This document shows positions 33,936 to 41,723 of a stretch of DNA of 44,631 nt, piece by piece. The number at the start of each line of letters is the position of its first letter. Position 1 is the first letter of the stretch. The stretch is from Boseongicola sp. (lineage in GTDB: Bacteria > Pseudomonadota > Alphaproteobacteria > Rhodobacterales > Rhodobacteraceae), in assembly GCA_028824715.1 (NCBI GenBank), contig JAPPCV010000081.1, positions 1-44,631 on the forward strand. Reading direction: 5' to 3'. The notes under the pieces were generated by a model that saw only the letters and a program-made list of their open reading frames with translations, was not told where the DNA came from and ran no database searches. The translations under genes and the position numbers were made by a program.

Positions 33936-34999
33936 GGCCCTTCTCCGCCACGACCGGTCAGCGGGTCGCGCTTTCGGTTTTCGCGCAACCGGTCCCACAG
34001 GCCAATGATGCCGTCCGGCGACCAGAAGACAATGACAAGAAAGGCAATGCCAATCAGTAGCTGGAATCGCTCGCCTGAAAGGCCAAGCGTGACCAGCGCG
34101 TCGATCGCATAGGTCTTCAGGATGACGTAGATGAATGCCCCTATGAAGGGGCCGACCGGATGGCGCATGCCGCCGATCACTGCGATGACCAGGATGTCTA
34201 TTGCCGGTCCGATTCCGGCTGTGCCCGGAGAAATCTGCGCTGACTGCCAGGTGAGCAAAATGCCCCCTATTGCCGCGAGCAATGACGCGAAGGTGTACGC
34301 GGCCACGCGGTGTGCGGTAACGTTGTAACCCAGAGCCGACATGCGGCGCGGGTTGTCTCGAACGCCTTGCAGCGCCAGTCCGAACGGTGCGCGGGAGATA
34401 TAGAGAACGACAAGATAGCCAAGCGCGGCCCAGAACAATGTCAGATAGTAGAACGCTGCCGGACCACGCCAGTCCACGCCGAACAGCATTGGAGGCAGGA
34501 CACCATTGAACCCGGAAAACCCGTTGAACATCACATAGTTCTGCCGGGCGAAATAGAAGAAGGCGGCCGCAATCGCGAGGGTGATCATTATGGTGTAGAT
34601 TCCCTCGGTCCGAACTGCGAGCCATCCGGTCAGGGTGCCGAACAACATCGCGATGACCAGGGCAATCGGGATCGCGACATACCACGGCCAACCGAGTGAA
34701 ATCGTGTCAATGGCCGACACCCCGAAAATCGCGACCATGTACCCGCCCACGCCCGCGATCGACATCTGAGCGAGGCTGACCATTCCGCCGTAACCACCCA
34801 AGAACATCAGACCGAGAGCAATCAGGCCCAGGATGAAAGTCCAGCCAAAGATCTGGAACAGCATGAAGTCGCCGGCAAGCGCCGGCATGATCAGCAGGAC
34901 CAGGCCAACGACCCAATAGGCGATCGGAATGCGCTCCAGCCAGCTCTGCCCTTCGCTGCGAGCGGCCAGGCCCGTTTCAGTTGGGTCGAAGACCGACAT
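33932..34999 (-). CDS. LivM-type ABC transporter permease
   Basis: A 355-residue inner-membrane permease with eight to ten transmembrane helices. It shows the family blocks GLMFLGGYGGMVSLAQMSIAG, GIYTIMITLAIAAAFFYFA, ALQGVRDNPRRMSALGYNVT and the cytoplasmic coupling region GGMRHPVGPFIGAFIY. LivM-type permeases with LivH import branched-chain amino acids, amides, urea, or aromatic acids in catabolic clusters. The gene starts one base after the LivH stop and overlaps LivG by four bases. Confidence 0.94.
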   Translation of the reverse strand: MSVFDPTETGLAARSEGQSWLERIPIAYWVVGLVLLIMPALAGDFMLFQIFGWTFILGLIALGLMFLGGYGGMVSLAQMSIAGVGGYMVAIFGVSAIDTISLGWPWYVAIPIALVIAMLFGTLTGWLAVRTEGIYTIMITLAIAAAFFYFARQNYVMFNGFSGFNGVLPPMLFGVDWRGPAAFYYLTLFWAALGYLVVLYISRAPFGLALQGVRDNPRRMSALGYNVTAHRVAAYTFASLLAAIGGILLTWQSAQISPGTAGIGPAIDILVIAVIGGMRHPVGPFIGAFIYVILKTYAIDALVTLGLSGERFQLLIGIAFLVIVFWSPDGIIGLWDRLRENRKRDPLTGRGGEGP

Positions 35000-35000
35000 G

Positions 35001-36011
35001 TCAGGACCGCCCCATCAGGCCCTGCGGACGGAACGCGAGAACCCCAACCATGATCAGGAACGTCAGGACGACGGCATATGTGGGCATGTAGACGGAGCCA
35101 AACTGCTCGGCGAGTCCAATGAGGAGCGCGCCGAGCGCGGCACCTGGAATGCTGCCCATCCCTCCCACGATGACCACGACCAGCGACGCCAGCAGGAACC
35201 GTATGTCTTCGCCTGGTGCGACGGACTGGAATGTTCCCCCGACCACTCCCGCGATGCCGGCGAGACCGGCACCGAATGCAAAGACGGCCAGGAATACCAG
35301 TTGAATGCGCGCTCCGGTTGCCGACAGCATGTCGCGATCATCGACGCCCGCCCGTATCAGCATGCCAATCTTTGTGCGGTTCAGCAGGAGCCACATGGCA
35401 ACGCCAATCGCAACCGCAGCGAGGAATATCACTACCCGGACCAGCGGGTATTTCAGATAGACAAGATCGCCAGATCGCTTTTGCGCCGTTACCAGGATGG
35501 TCTCCAAGGGACCCGACAGCCAGGACGGGGCGCTGATGTTGTAGAAGTCGCCTCCCCAACCCCAGAGCATCAAGTCGGCCATGATGATCGAGATCCCGAT
35601 CGTCACGAGGGTCTGCCGAAGGTCCTGGCCTTCCATTCGTCGAAACACCACAAGCTGCAGCAGAATGCCGAAGACGGCGACGACAATGAACGCTGCTGGA
35701 AATGCAAGGAGCCAATATCCCGTAAGCTCTGCAAATTCGTACCCCACGTACCCCCCAAGCAGGTACAGGGAACCGTGGGCGAGATTCACATTGCGCATCA
35801 GGCCGAAGATCAACGTGAATCCCGAGGCAACAAGAAAGTACAGTCCACCGAGCGTAATGCCGTTGAACAACGCGTTCAGGAACACCTTCTTCTTGCCAAT
35901 CAGGTCGACAAGCCAGGAAGGCCACAACGCGAATATCATCCAAACCAGGATTGCAGCCAGAATCGCAATCACAGCAGCCCAAACGGGATGGCGGCGCGCG
36001 AAGTCTGTCAT
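35001..36011 (-). CDS. LivH-type ABC transporter permease
   Basis: A 336-residue inner-membrane permease; an N-terminal helix (VWAAVIAILAAILVWMIFAL) is followed by the LivH core ALFNGITLGGLYFLVASGFT, LIFGLMRNVNLAHGSLYLLG, the GVDDRDMLSATGARI loop and VVIVGGMGSIPGAALGALLI. The roughly 40-residue N-terminal extension over usual LivH (about 290-300) adds one membrane segment. It is the first gene of the 18-gene - strand operon. A 151-base gap separates it from the AraC gene; a candidate regulator box lies at 36117-36129, 106 bases before ATG 36011. Confidence 0.94.
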   Translation of the reverse strand: MTDFARRHPVWAAVIAILAAILVWMIFALWPSWLVDLIGKKKVFLNALFNGITLGGLYFLVASGFTLIFGLMRNVNLAHGSLYLLGGYVGYEFAELTGYWLLAFPAAFIVVAVFGILLQLVVFRRMEGQDLRQTLVTIGISIIMADLMLWGWGGDFYNISAPSWLSGPLETILVTAQKRSGDLVYLKYPLVRVVIFLAAVAIGVAMWLLLNRTKIGMLIRAGVDDRDMLSATGARIQLVFLAVFAFGAGLAGIAGVVGGTFQSVAPGEDIRFLLASLVVVIVGGMGSIPGAALGALLIGLAEQFGSVYMPTYAVVLTFLIMVGVLAFRPQGLMGRS

Positions 36012-36116
36012 TGTGCAAGCTTAATTGGTGCACGAAATTCCTTCGCCGCAACCCGCCAAAAGTGCTCTTGGTCCAGTTGCATCCCGCGAACGCTACCGCC
36101 CGGACTGCAGATCCGC

Positions 36117-36129
36117 GTACCTCAAGGTC
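36117..36129 (-). promoter_or_regulatory. 13-bp box upstream of the LivH operon
   Basis: GTACCTCAAGGTC on the + strand, 106 bases from ATG 36011. It is the closest match to the box before the cupin gene (ATACCTCAGGGTA). It is one of four loosely similar sites placed 89-107 bases before the first gene of - strand units. Confidence 0.35.
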
Positions 36130-36162
36130 TGATCGGGTGACGCTGGATCGCGTAAACAGCAC

Positions 36163-36990
36163 CTAAACGAAGTGTGCGACGCGCCGGTAGTCTGTTGGCG
36201 GAATTCCAACGTTTGACGTAAAGAAACGCGTGAAGCTCGCCTGGCTGGCAAATCCGAGGTCAAGTCCGATGTCGGTAATCGACTTGTCGGTCGTCACCAA
36301 TTCGTCGATGGCGTGCTCGGTCCGTAGCGTGTTAAGGTAGAGGTTGGGCGTAATTCCCATCTGCATCTTGAAAAGCTTGAAAAAATGCGGGCGCGAAAGG
36401 CCAACCTCGCGGGCCAGGTCGTCCATTGCCGTTTCTTCGGCAAACCGCTCTTGCATGAGCCTGAGCGAGCGTCGGACGCGGAAATCATTGAACTTCAACT
36501 GCATATTGCGAAGCAGAGGACGAGACTTGGCGCTCTTCCAAGTCTGGTCGACGCATTGACGCGTGGTTTCGAAGAGAAAGCCGTCGAACCTTTCGGACGG
36601 CTGGTCATCGAGAAGAATGGATGTAAGCCGTCCGATCCACATTTCGACCGTTGGCGTCACCCGGACCTGGGGTGTTCCGAAACCAAGCGAGAACTCCGCG
36701 CTCTGGCTGTTCTCGAGAAACCACATCGGCTTGATGTAAAGCGTTAAAACGAAATGCTTCTGGCCACAGGGCGAAGGCTCGAAACTGTGTGGTTCCCACG
36801 GGCTGATCGCAACCGCCTCGGTCTTGGAGATGGCATACCTGTCGCCATTGATGGTCGCTGATGCATCGGGACCTCCGAGGTAGAATATCAGGTGTCCTTC
36901 GCGGTGCGCGTGAGTGGTAAGGGGACGGTCGAGTTCGTACAATGTCGCCCGGCCAAATGAACCGTGATGAACTGAGATTGCCCTGGCCAT
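36163..36990 (-). CDS. AraC-family transcriptional regulator
   Basis: A 275-residue regulator. The N-terminal cupin-like sensing domain (about 1-150) includes PLTTHAHREGHLIFYLGG and VAISPWEPHSFEPS. The C-terminal AraC DNA-binding domain (about 170-272) has two helix-turn-helix units: DDLAREVGLSRPHFFKLFK and ITDIGLDLGFASQASFTRFF, then GIPPTDYRRV. The gene lies between the LivH operon and the dehydrogenase gene, on the same strand, with its own upstream region. It is the likely activator of the catabolic cluster and perhaps of the four boxes listed (inference). The effector is probably the imported compound or an early intermediate. Confidence 0.91.
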   Translation of the reverse strand: MARAISVHHGSFGRATLYELDRPLTTHAHREGHLIFYLGGPDASATINGDRYAISKTEAVAISPWEPHSFEPSPCGQKHFVLTLYIKPMWFLENSQSAEFSLGFGTPQVRVTPTVEMWIGRLTSILLDDQPSERFDGFLFETTRQCVDQTWKSAKSRPLLRNMQLKFNDFRVRRSLRLMQERFAEETAMDDLAREVGLSRPHFFKLFKMQMGITPNLYLNTLRTEHAIDELVTTDKSITDIGLDLGFASQASFTRFFTSNVGIPPTDYRRVAHFV

Positions 36991-37320
36991 TGCGATGCAG
37001 CCCCCTTGCGGTCGTCCTTTCGGTTGTCGGTCAGCCGGCCAATTTATCGGGGCAAGTCGCGGTCGTGATCAAGAATGACACGACCTTTTGATACTCTGGG
37101 GTATATTCAGATCGCTTGGGTACTAAATCTAGCGTCGTGAAAAGGCATCGACCATATGCGTCAACGGCTCATTTCAATCACTTGACGCCGAATCCCGGAT
37201 CTTCCGGAGGGTTTCATTCACGCTTCTGCGAGGTCCTCGGGTGCGCTGCGCCAGCTGCACAGGCGGGATTCCACGATTGGCATGAACTCGCCCGAATCGC
37301 AATTCGGCTGGCAGCGGCGC
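36991..37320. other. 330-base upstream region of the AraC gene
   Basis: No supported gene. The stretch holds the probable AraC promoter and the box at 37091-37103. Further out it ends at the stop codon of the iron-type dehydrogenase gene, with no clear terminator hairpin. Confidence 0.4.
37091..37103 (-). promoter_or_regulatory. 13-bp box upstream of the AraC gene
   Basis: ATACTCTGGGGTA on the + strand, 101 bases from ATG 36990. Arms TAC and GTA are symmetric around the centre. It suits autoregulation by the AraC protein if that protein recognises the box. Confidence 0.35.
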
Positions 37321-38451
37321 TTAGTGGGCGCGCGCCAGCAATTCCCGTATCTCCGAGCGTTCGAAATTTCGCGGATCGCCAGTGATCGCGCGGTCGCAAG
37401 CAGCAATCGTTGCGGCCTTGCCCAGGGCGCTCACCTCGATCCCAAGCTCCGACAATTTCCGCGGGATTGGCCACTCTGACAACATGTCTCGAAGCCCGTC
37501 CGCCAGTGCGCGCCTCTCATCGATGCGGAGTGCTCGCTTTATCGGATCGCAGAGGCCATTGGCATTCTGTTCGTAGAATTCCACGAGGTGGGAAATCACG
37601 ACGCCTCCGACTGCGCTGGGATCTGGCTTTGAATCTGACGCCGCCGTGATGGCGTTGCATAGCGCGTGAATTACGCAAAGCCCTTTCTGCAGCGAAAGCG
37701 AACTGTTCAGTCCGGCAGCCAGGAGCTCGCGCCTTGCAGGAAGGTCGTCGTCGTTCAAGGCCGGACCAATATTGATCCATATTCGGTTCAACGCGTCCAG
37801 CGCCAGCCCATCGGCAGGCGGGTGGTACCGGGGCGAAAGATAGCTGTCGATTGCCCGTGACATCACTCCTGCCGCTGCATTGGCTGAATCCTCCGCCATT
37901 GCGCCCAGCGTCAGGGTCGGATCGCATATCGTGATGCACGGGACAAGGTTGCGGGAAGAAAACAGAATGTGCCTCTTGTCGTCCAGCGTAAGGCGGGCAT
38001 AGTCGCTGATCGCCGACGCGAAGCCCAGGATGTCGGGGACCGCGTAGAGATGCGGGAGGTGACCGTTGATTCGTCGCGACCCTCCTTCGTCGATCGACAG
38101 CATGTCAAGCGGCTCCTCATGAGCGATGGCAATCCTGGCAGCCTTTGCCAAGTCGATGACGCGGTTCGAGCCGAAGGCAACCAGTACGTCGCAATCGCTG
38201 TCCCTGTAGAGCTTCGCCACGGCCCGAGCAGCGCTTTCGGTGGGCAGGTGGGGAACGTCCGAAAAAACCACTGGTTCGGCACGCATCGGGAATCCGGAAT
38301 AGAACCTGTCCGCCCCTAGATTCGACATCCTGTCGTCGGCGGCAACGACCAGCGGGCGCCGCTTGTTGTTCGCTTCAATCTCGGAATGCAGTGCTTCCTC
38401 TAAAATGCCATCGGCGAAATGGACCCGCGTGAGGAAGTTGATCAGTGTCAT
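37321..38451 (-). CDS. Divergent iron-containing alcohol dehydrogenase-like protein
   Basis: A 376-residue member of the iron-containing ADH superfamily, close in plan to maleylacetate reductases: N-terminal nucleotide lobe, then an all-helical metal-binding lobe from about residue 175. The usual GGGSxxD cofactor loop is changed to VAFGSNRVIDLAKAAR, and the PTTxGTGSE loop is replaced by AVPDILGFASAISDY. Candidate metal His residues remain in LCVIHALCNAI and VVISHLVEFYEQ. It may therefore use an altered cofactor or a changed reaction. ATG 38451 is the first ATG; a TTG at 38487 is open in frame. It follows the binding-protein gene by 77 bases that contain a strong hairpin, so it is probably co-transcribed. 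Confidence 0.75.
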   Translation of the reverse strand: MTLINFLTRVHFADGILEEALHSEIEANNKRRPLVVAADDRMSNLGADRFYSGFPMRAEPVVFSDVPHLPTESAARAVAKLYRDSDCDVLVAFGSNRVIDLAKAARIAIAHEEPLDMLSIDEGGSRRINGHLPHLYAVPDILGFASAISDYARLTLDDKRHILFSSRNLVPCITICDPTLTLGAMAEDSANAAAGVMSRAIDSYLSPRYHPPADGLALDALNRIWINIGPALNDDDLPARRELLAAGLNSSLSLQKGLCVIHALCNAITAASDSKPDPSAVGGVVISHLVEFYEQNANGLCDPIKRALRIDERRALADGLRDMLSEWPIPRKLSELGIEVSALGKAATIAACDRAITGDPRNFERSEIRELLARAH

Positions 38452-38492
38452 GTACGCACAAGTTCTGTAGAGGGCCCGGTTCCGCAAGGGGC

Positions 38493-38510
38493 CCGGGCGC
38501 GAACGCCCGG
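38493..38510 (-). terminator. UUCG-capped hairpin after the Liv-type binding-protein gene
   Basis: Read on the - strand: CCGGGCG-TTCG-CGCCCGG, a 7-bp GC stem with the very stable UUCG tetraloop, 19 bases after the binding-protein stop. No U-run follows. It probably protects the upstream binding-protein message or causes partial termination before the dehydrogenase gene. Confidence 0.6.
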
Positions 38511-38528
38511 ACCGGCTTCAGGGAGAAA

Positions 38529-39785
38529 TCAGTACGATGTCTGACACGGCGGGTTGTCACGGCTCGGAGCGCCGAGCGCCGCAAACTTGTCCGGTTCAAT
38601 CCGCAGGTTTTGCGGCACGCCCGGATCCATCGAGATGAACTGGTTCACGAGATTGCCATTGTCATCTTCGATCACTTCCGAGATGAAGGTCGCGCCGATG
38701 GCCTGACGGTTTTCATCCAGCGTGATCTTGCCGACCGGGCTGTCCAGCTCGAGGTTCGCCAGGCAGGACCGGAAGGCGGCGTGCCCATCCGAAAGGTCGG
38801 CGCCTACTTCATCCAGACACGTCAGCGTTGCCGACATGTTGTTGTAGTAGAGTGTCGCCAGAAGCGAAGGAGCCGGGAAACGCTCGTCCGGCGGGAAGGT
38901 GTCCTGATAGAGCTTCACGAACTCGGTCCAGGCCGGGTCGTCCCAGGTGTCAGCCTGCGGCCCTGAAGACGGCGTGCCGATCAGAGCGCGTTTCGCATCG
39001 CCCTTCGAGTTCAGGACCGTCCCGTCGACCATGATTGTACCGCCTATCAGGTTCGCGTCGCCACCTGCCTGTTGATACTGGTTCAGGAAGTTGACAGCGT
39101 CGCCGCCGCCAAGTCCCAGGTAGATGGCATCAACGTCATCGGGAAGGGAAGCGATGATCGACCCGAAGTCCTTGGTGCCCAACGGGACCCAGAAGCGTTC
39201 GGTGATCTCGCCGCCTGCCTGACAGTAGTCCAAAGCGAAGCCGAAGACCTGCGTGTAGATAAAGGAGTAGTCCTCGCCGATCGTTGCTACCGTCTCGTAT
39301 CCCTTTTCGTTGTAGACGTATGAACCCAGGCCCCACGACCACTGCGCCCCGTCTGCATTGAAGCGGAAGAAGTTTTCGGACGGGTTGACGTACGTTGTTT
39401 CCTGGGCGCCAGACGAGCCGTTGATGAAGGTCGTCCCAGGCTGGGTCTTGGCGTAGTCGCGGATCGCGATCCCTTCAGAGCCGGAAAGCGGGCCTACGAT
39501 CACGTCGAGGCCGTCCTGTTCCACAAGCTTTCGTGCGGCGCGAACGGCACTGTCAGGCGATGCGTCTGTGGACTGAATGACGAGTTCCACGTCCTTGCCG
39601 GCGACTTTGCCGCCAAAGGCCGCCAGCGCGGTCTTCATTCCGCGGACGCCATCTTCGCCAAGCACCGTGTAAGTGCCTTCCAACGTCGCCATCGTGCCAA
39701 TCTTGAATGTGTGCTCGTCCGCATGGGCGCCGTGCACGGTTGCCAGTGCCGCGCCCACGGCGGTGGTCAAAATCAGTTTCTTCAT
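38529..39785 (-). CDS. Branched-chain-type ABC transporter substrate-binding protein (LivJ/K-like)
   Basis: A 418-residue periplasmic binding protein of the Leu/Ile/Val-binding class. The signal peptide MKKLILTTAVGAALATVHGA is likely cleaved after AHA near residue 23. The mature protein shows FKIGTMATLEGTYTVLGEDG, VELVIQSTDASPDSAVRAAR, VIVGPLSGSEGIAIRDYAKT and VATIGEDYSFIYTQVFGF, all typical. GGGAGGTAAGTG before ATG 39785 is a good ribosome site. Relatives in aromatic catabolic clusters bind benzoate-like acids. It should serve LivH/LivM although it is encoded in a separate unit upstream. A candidate regulator box lies 107 bases before the start. Confidence 0.93.
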   Translation of the reverse strand: MKKLILTTAVGAALATVHGAHADEHTFKIGTMATLEGTYTVLGEDGVRGMKTALAAFGGKVAGKDVELVIQSTDASPDSAVRAARKLVEQDGLDVIVGPLSGSEGIAIRDYAKTQPGTTFINGSSGAQETTYVNPSENFFRFNADGAQWSWGLGSYVYNEKGYETVATIGEDYSFIYTQVFGFALDYCQAGGEITERFWVPLGTKDFGSIIASLPDDVDAIYLGLGGGDAVNFLNQYQQAGGDANLIGGTIMVDGTVLNSKGDAKRALIGTPSSGPQADTWDDPAWTEFVKLYQDTFPPDERFPAPSLLATLYYNNMSATLTCLDEVGADLSDGHAAFRSCLANLELDSPVGKITLDENRQAIGATFISEVIEDDNGNLVNQFISMDPGVPQNLRIEPDKFAALGAPSRDNPPCQTSY

Positions 39786-39891
39786 CACTTACCTCCCTAG
39801 GTATGCTGCAATCCGGTGCCATACAGGGTGGCCACCTGCCCCTAACATGACCGGGTAGATGCAAAAGCGCTGAACCGCGCCGCCGTCGCGT

Positions 39892-39904
39892 ATACCCGTT
39901 AGTC
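39892..39904 (-). promoter_or_regulatory. 13-bp box upstream of the binding-protein gene
   Basis: ATACCCGTTAGTC on the + strand, 107 bases from ATG 39785. It is the weakest of the four boxes: the left arm ATACC is kept and the right arm is poor. It is listed mainly because its distance matches the other three. Confidence 0.25.
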
Positions 39905-39951
39905 GCTTTTATTGGGATCCGCCGCGCTTGCTTCGCAGCATGAACGCACGG

Positions 39952-41244
39952 TCAGAGAGGCAAAGGCTGGTTCGCGCTCTCGCGTTTCAGCTCAACCGCG
40001 CAAAAGATCATGGTGGCATCGCCGACGTTTTCCAGGTCGTGAAGCGCGAATTCACCTTCGCCAACGTCGTAAAAGTGCGTGAGCCCGGCGTCGTAGTCGC
40101 TTTGGTACGTCGTCCCGTCGTAGGTCCGCTGCAGGAAGCGCCCCGGCGTGATCGCGGTCCAGAGATATGTCAGGACGTGGCGATGAACCGGCATGCGTTC
40201 GCCGGGCTTCAAGGTCATGTGCCAGACCCTGACCGAACTGTTTTCGAACACAAGATCGGTTCCGATGCGGCCGTTGAACTCGTTGTTCCTGAACTCAAGC
40301 CGGATGGCATCGGACCAGCCCTGGAAGTTCGAGGTGGTCAATTCACCCGATCTGAGATTTTCTGCTTGCCTGCTTGTATCGATTGCCTCAGGGCGGGGCA
40401 TTGGTTGGCTCTCAAAGAGGGAGAGCGGGAGATTCGCGCTTTCCTTTTTCAATTCAACCGCAACGAAGACCATCTTCGTGTCGCCTACGTTTTCCAGATT
40501 GTGCAACGCGAACTCACCCGACTTGACGTGGTAGAAATGTGTCAGCCCGGCCTGATAGTCGCTTTCGTAGGTCGTTCCGTCATAGGTGCGCTGCAGGAAG
40601 CGACCCGGCGTGATCGCGGTCCAGAAATATGTCAGGACATGGCGATGGACCGGCATTTTCTCGCCGGGTTCCAGCGTCATGTGCCAAACCCGAACCAAGT
40701 CGTTTTCGAAAACCAAATCAGTGCCAATCTTGCCGTTGTAGGCATTGGCGCTGAATTCTCTCTTGACGCTGTCGGTCCACCCCTGGAACCCACTTGTTGC
40801 AAGTTCACCTGACCGGAAACTATCCGCAAACCCTTGGTTTCCCGTCGATCGTGGCGGAGCCACGCGCGCGGTTGCGGCAGGTGCAGCGGGTGCGTCACCT
40901 TTGGAGTGTCCCGTCACCCCCGCTTCCGCGAGATCCTGCGCGTTCAGCCCCTCAGCCAGAATCAGTGTCCCTTCGACTGACTCCAGCCGCAGATGGATCA
41001 TGGACTGGTACTCGGGCGAATTGTACCAGCGCATCGCCTCATCGCGGCTCGGGAAGCGCAGGATCACCAGCCGATCGTGTCCGGTCTGCCCTTCGATCAC
41101 TTCCGGTGTCTCGTTGACCGCAAGGACCTCGACGTCAAACTTGTTGAGGCAGGCCACCGCCTTGGGCACGTAGACTTCGTTGATTGTGGAACGGTTGAGC
41201 ACCTTATGACTCGCCACGAAATAGTAAGGACGATTGTCTGTCAC
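39952..41244 (-). CDS. DUF1330 :: cupin :: cupin protein
   Basis: A 430-residue cytoplasmic protein with three modules. Residues about 5-100 are a DUF1330/ferredoxin-like domain (FVASHKVLNRSTINEVYVPK, RLVILRFPSRDEAMRWYNS). A Pro/Ala-rich linker follows (about 112-140). Two cupin modules, about 144-276 and 298-430, repeat each other with an offset of 154 residues. Each has VWHMTL-PGE-MPVHRHVLTY with the HxH metal site, ITPGRFLQRTYDGTTY, and AGLTHFY. The function is unknown; both parts occur in catabolic gene sets and may bind a small acid or metal. It lies 166 bases upstream of the binding-protein gene and has its own candidate box at 41333-41345. Confidence 0.82.
   Translation of the reverse strand: MTDNRPYYFVASHKVLNRSTINEVYVPKAVACLNKFDVEVLAVNETPEVIEGQTGHDRLVILRFPSRDEAMRWYNSPEYQSMIHLRLESVEGTLILAEGLNAQDLAEAGVTGHSKGDAPAAPAATARVAPPRSTGNQGFADSFRSGELATSGFQGWTDSVKREFSANAYNGKIGTDLVFENDLVRVWHMTLEPGEKMPVHRHVLTYFWTAITPGRFLQRTYDGTTYESDYQAGLTHFYHVKSGEFALHNLENVGDTKMVFVAVELKKESANLPLSLFESQPMPRPEAIDTSRQAENLRSGELTTSNFQGWSDAIRLEFRNNEFNGRIGTDLVFENSSVRVWHMTLKPGERMPVHRHVLTYLWTAITPGRFLQRTYDGTTYQSDYDAGLTHFYDVGEGEFALHDLENVGDATMIFCAVELKRESANQPLPL
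39955..40815 (-). repeat. Internal duplication encoding the two cupin modules
   Basis: The segment 40417-40815 (codons 144-276) is repeated at 39955-40353 (codons 298-430). Shared blocks include RSGEL-TS-FQGW, NG-IGTDLVFEN and HRHVLTY-WTAITPGRFLQRT. The two copies remain clearly alike at the DNA level. Confidence 0.8.
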
Positions 41245-41332
41245 ACGACCTCCAAGACGGCAAAATCCCGCTTTGCGGCGTCAATGGTAGTACCAGCTTC
41301 CAGGAATCTTCTTCGCAAATTCGTTGCTTGAC

Positions 41333-41345
41333 ATACCTCAGGGTA
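41333..41345 (-). promoter_or_regulatory. 13-bp box upstream of the DUF1330-cupin gene
   Basis: ATACCTCAGGGTA on the + strand, 89 bases from ATG 41244. It shares TACCTCA-GGT with the box before the LivH operon and the symmetric TAC/GTA arms with the box before the AraC gene. Confidence 0.35.
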
Positions 41346-41723
41346 AGATTGTTTGGCCGAACCGTTGCGGTATTGGGCTCTGGCCGGAACTCTTGTGAGC
41401 TTTCTTCACAGGCCTGAATGCTCATCCTGCGTTTCCCAGCGCGCCATGCACCTGCTGATCTGTTGGAGCCAACGGCCAGGGTCGCCACTGCGAACGTCCC
41501 CTGGCTTGGGCATCCGGCCACGGATGCCCTCCGGCCGACAGGCGGCCTCTCCCCTCGAATCGCTGCCTGCCACACGCGTTACCGGCGCGCCTTGCGCCCT
41601 TCGACGCGCCAGGCCCGCCACGCCCAATGACGGGAGCAGCGCCCGGCTTCGCCAGCCCGGAGTTCACTCATTGGATTCGATTATGCGAATCGTGGCGTCC
41701 GGAAATCGTGCGACCGGCACCGA
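41346..41723. other. 378-base stretch without a supported gene
   Basis: Short open frames exist on both strands but none has a recognisable family pattern or a good ribosome site. It separates the cupin gene promoter region from the 3' end of the HisC-like gene. I see no repeats or clear terminator. Confidence 0.4.

Noticed and set aside
33132-34691. A 519-codon frame starting far upstream of LivG
   Set aside because: The extra N-terminal part overlaps LivM in another frame and has no similarity; LivG starts at 33935 with an ATGA overlap.
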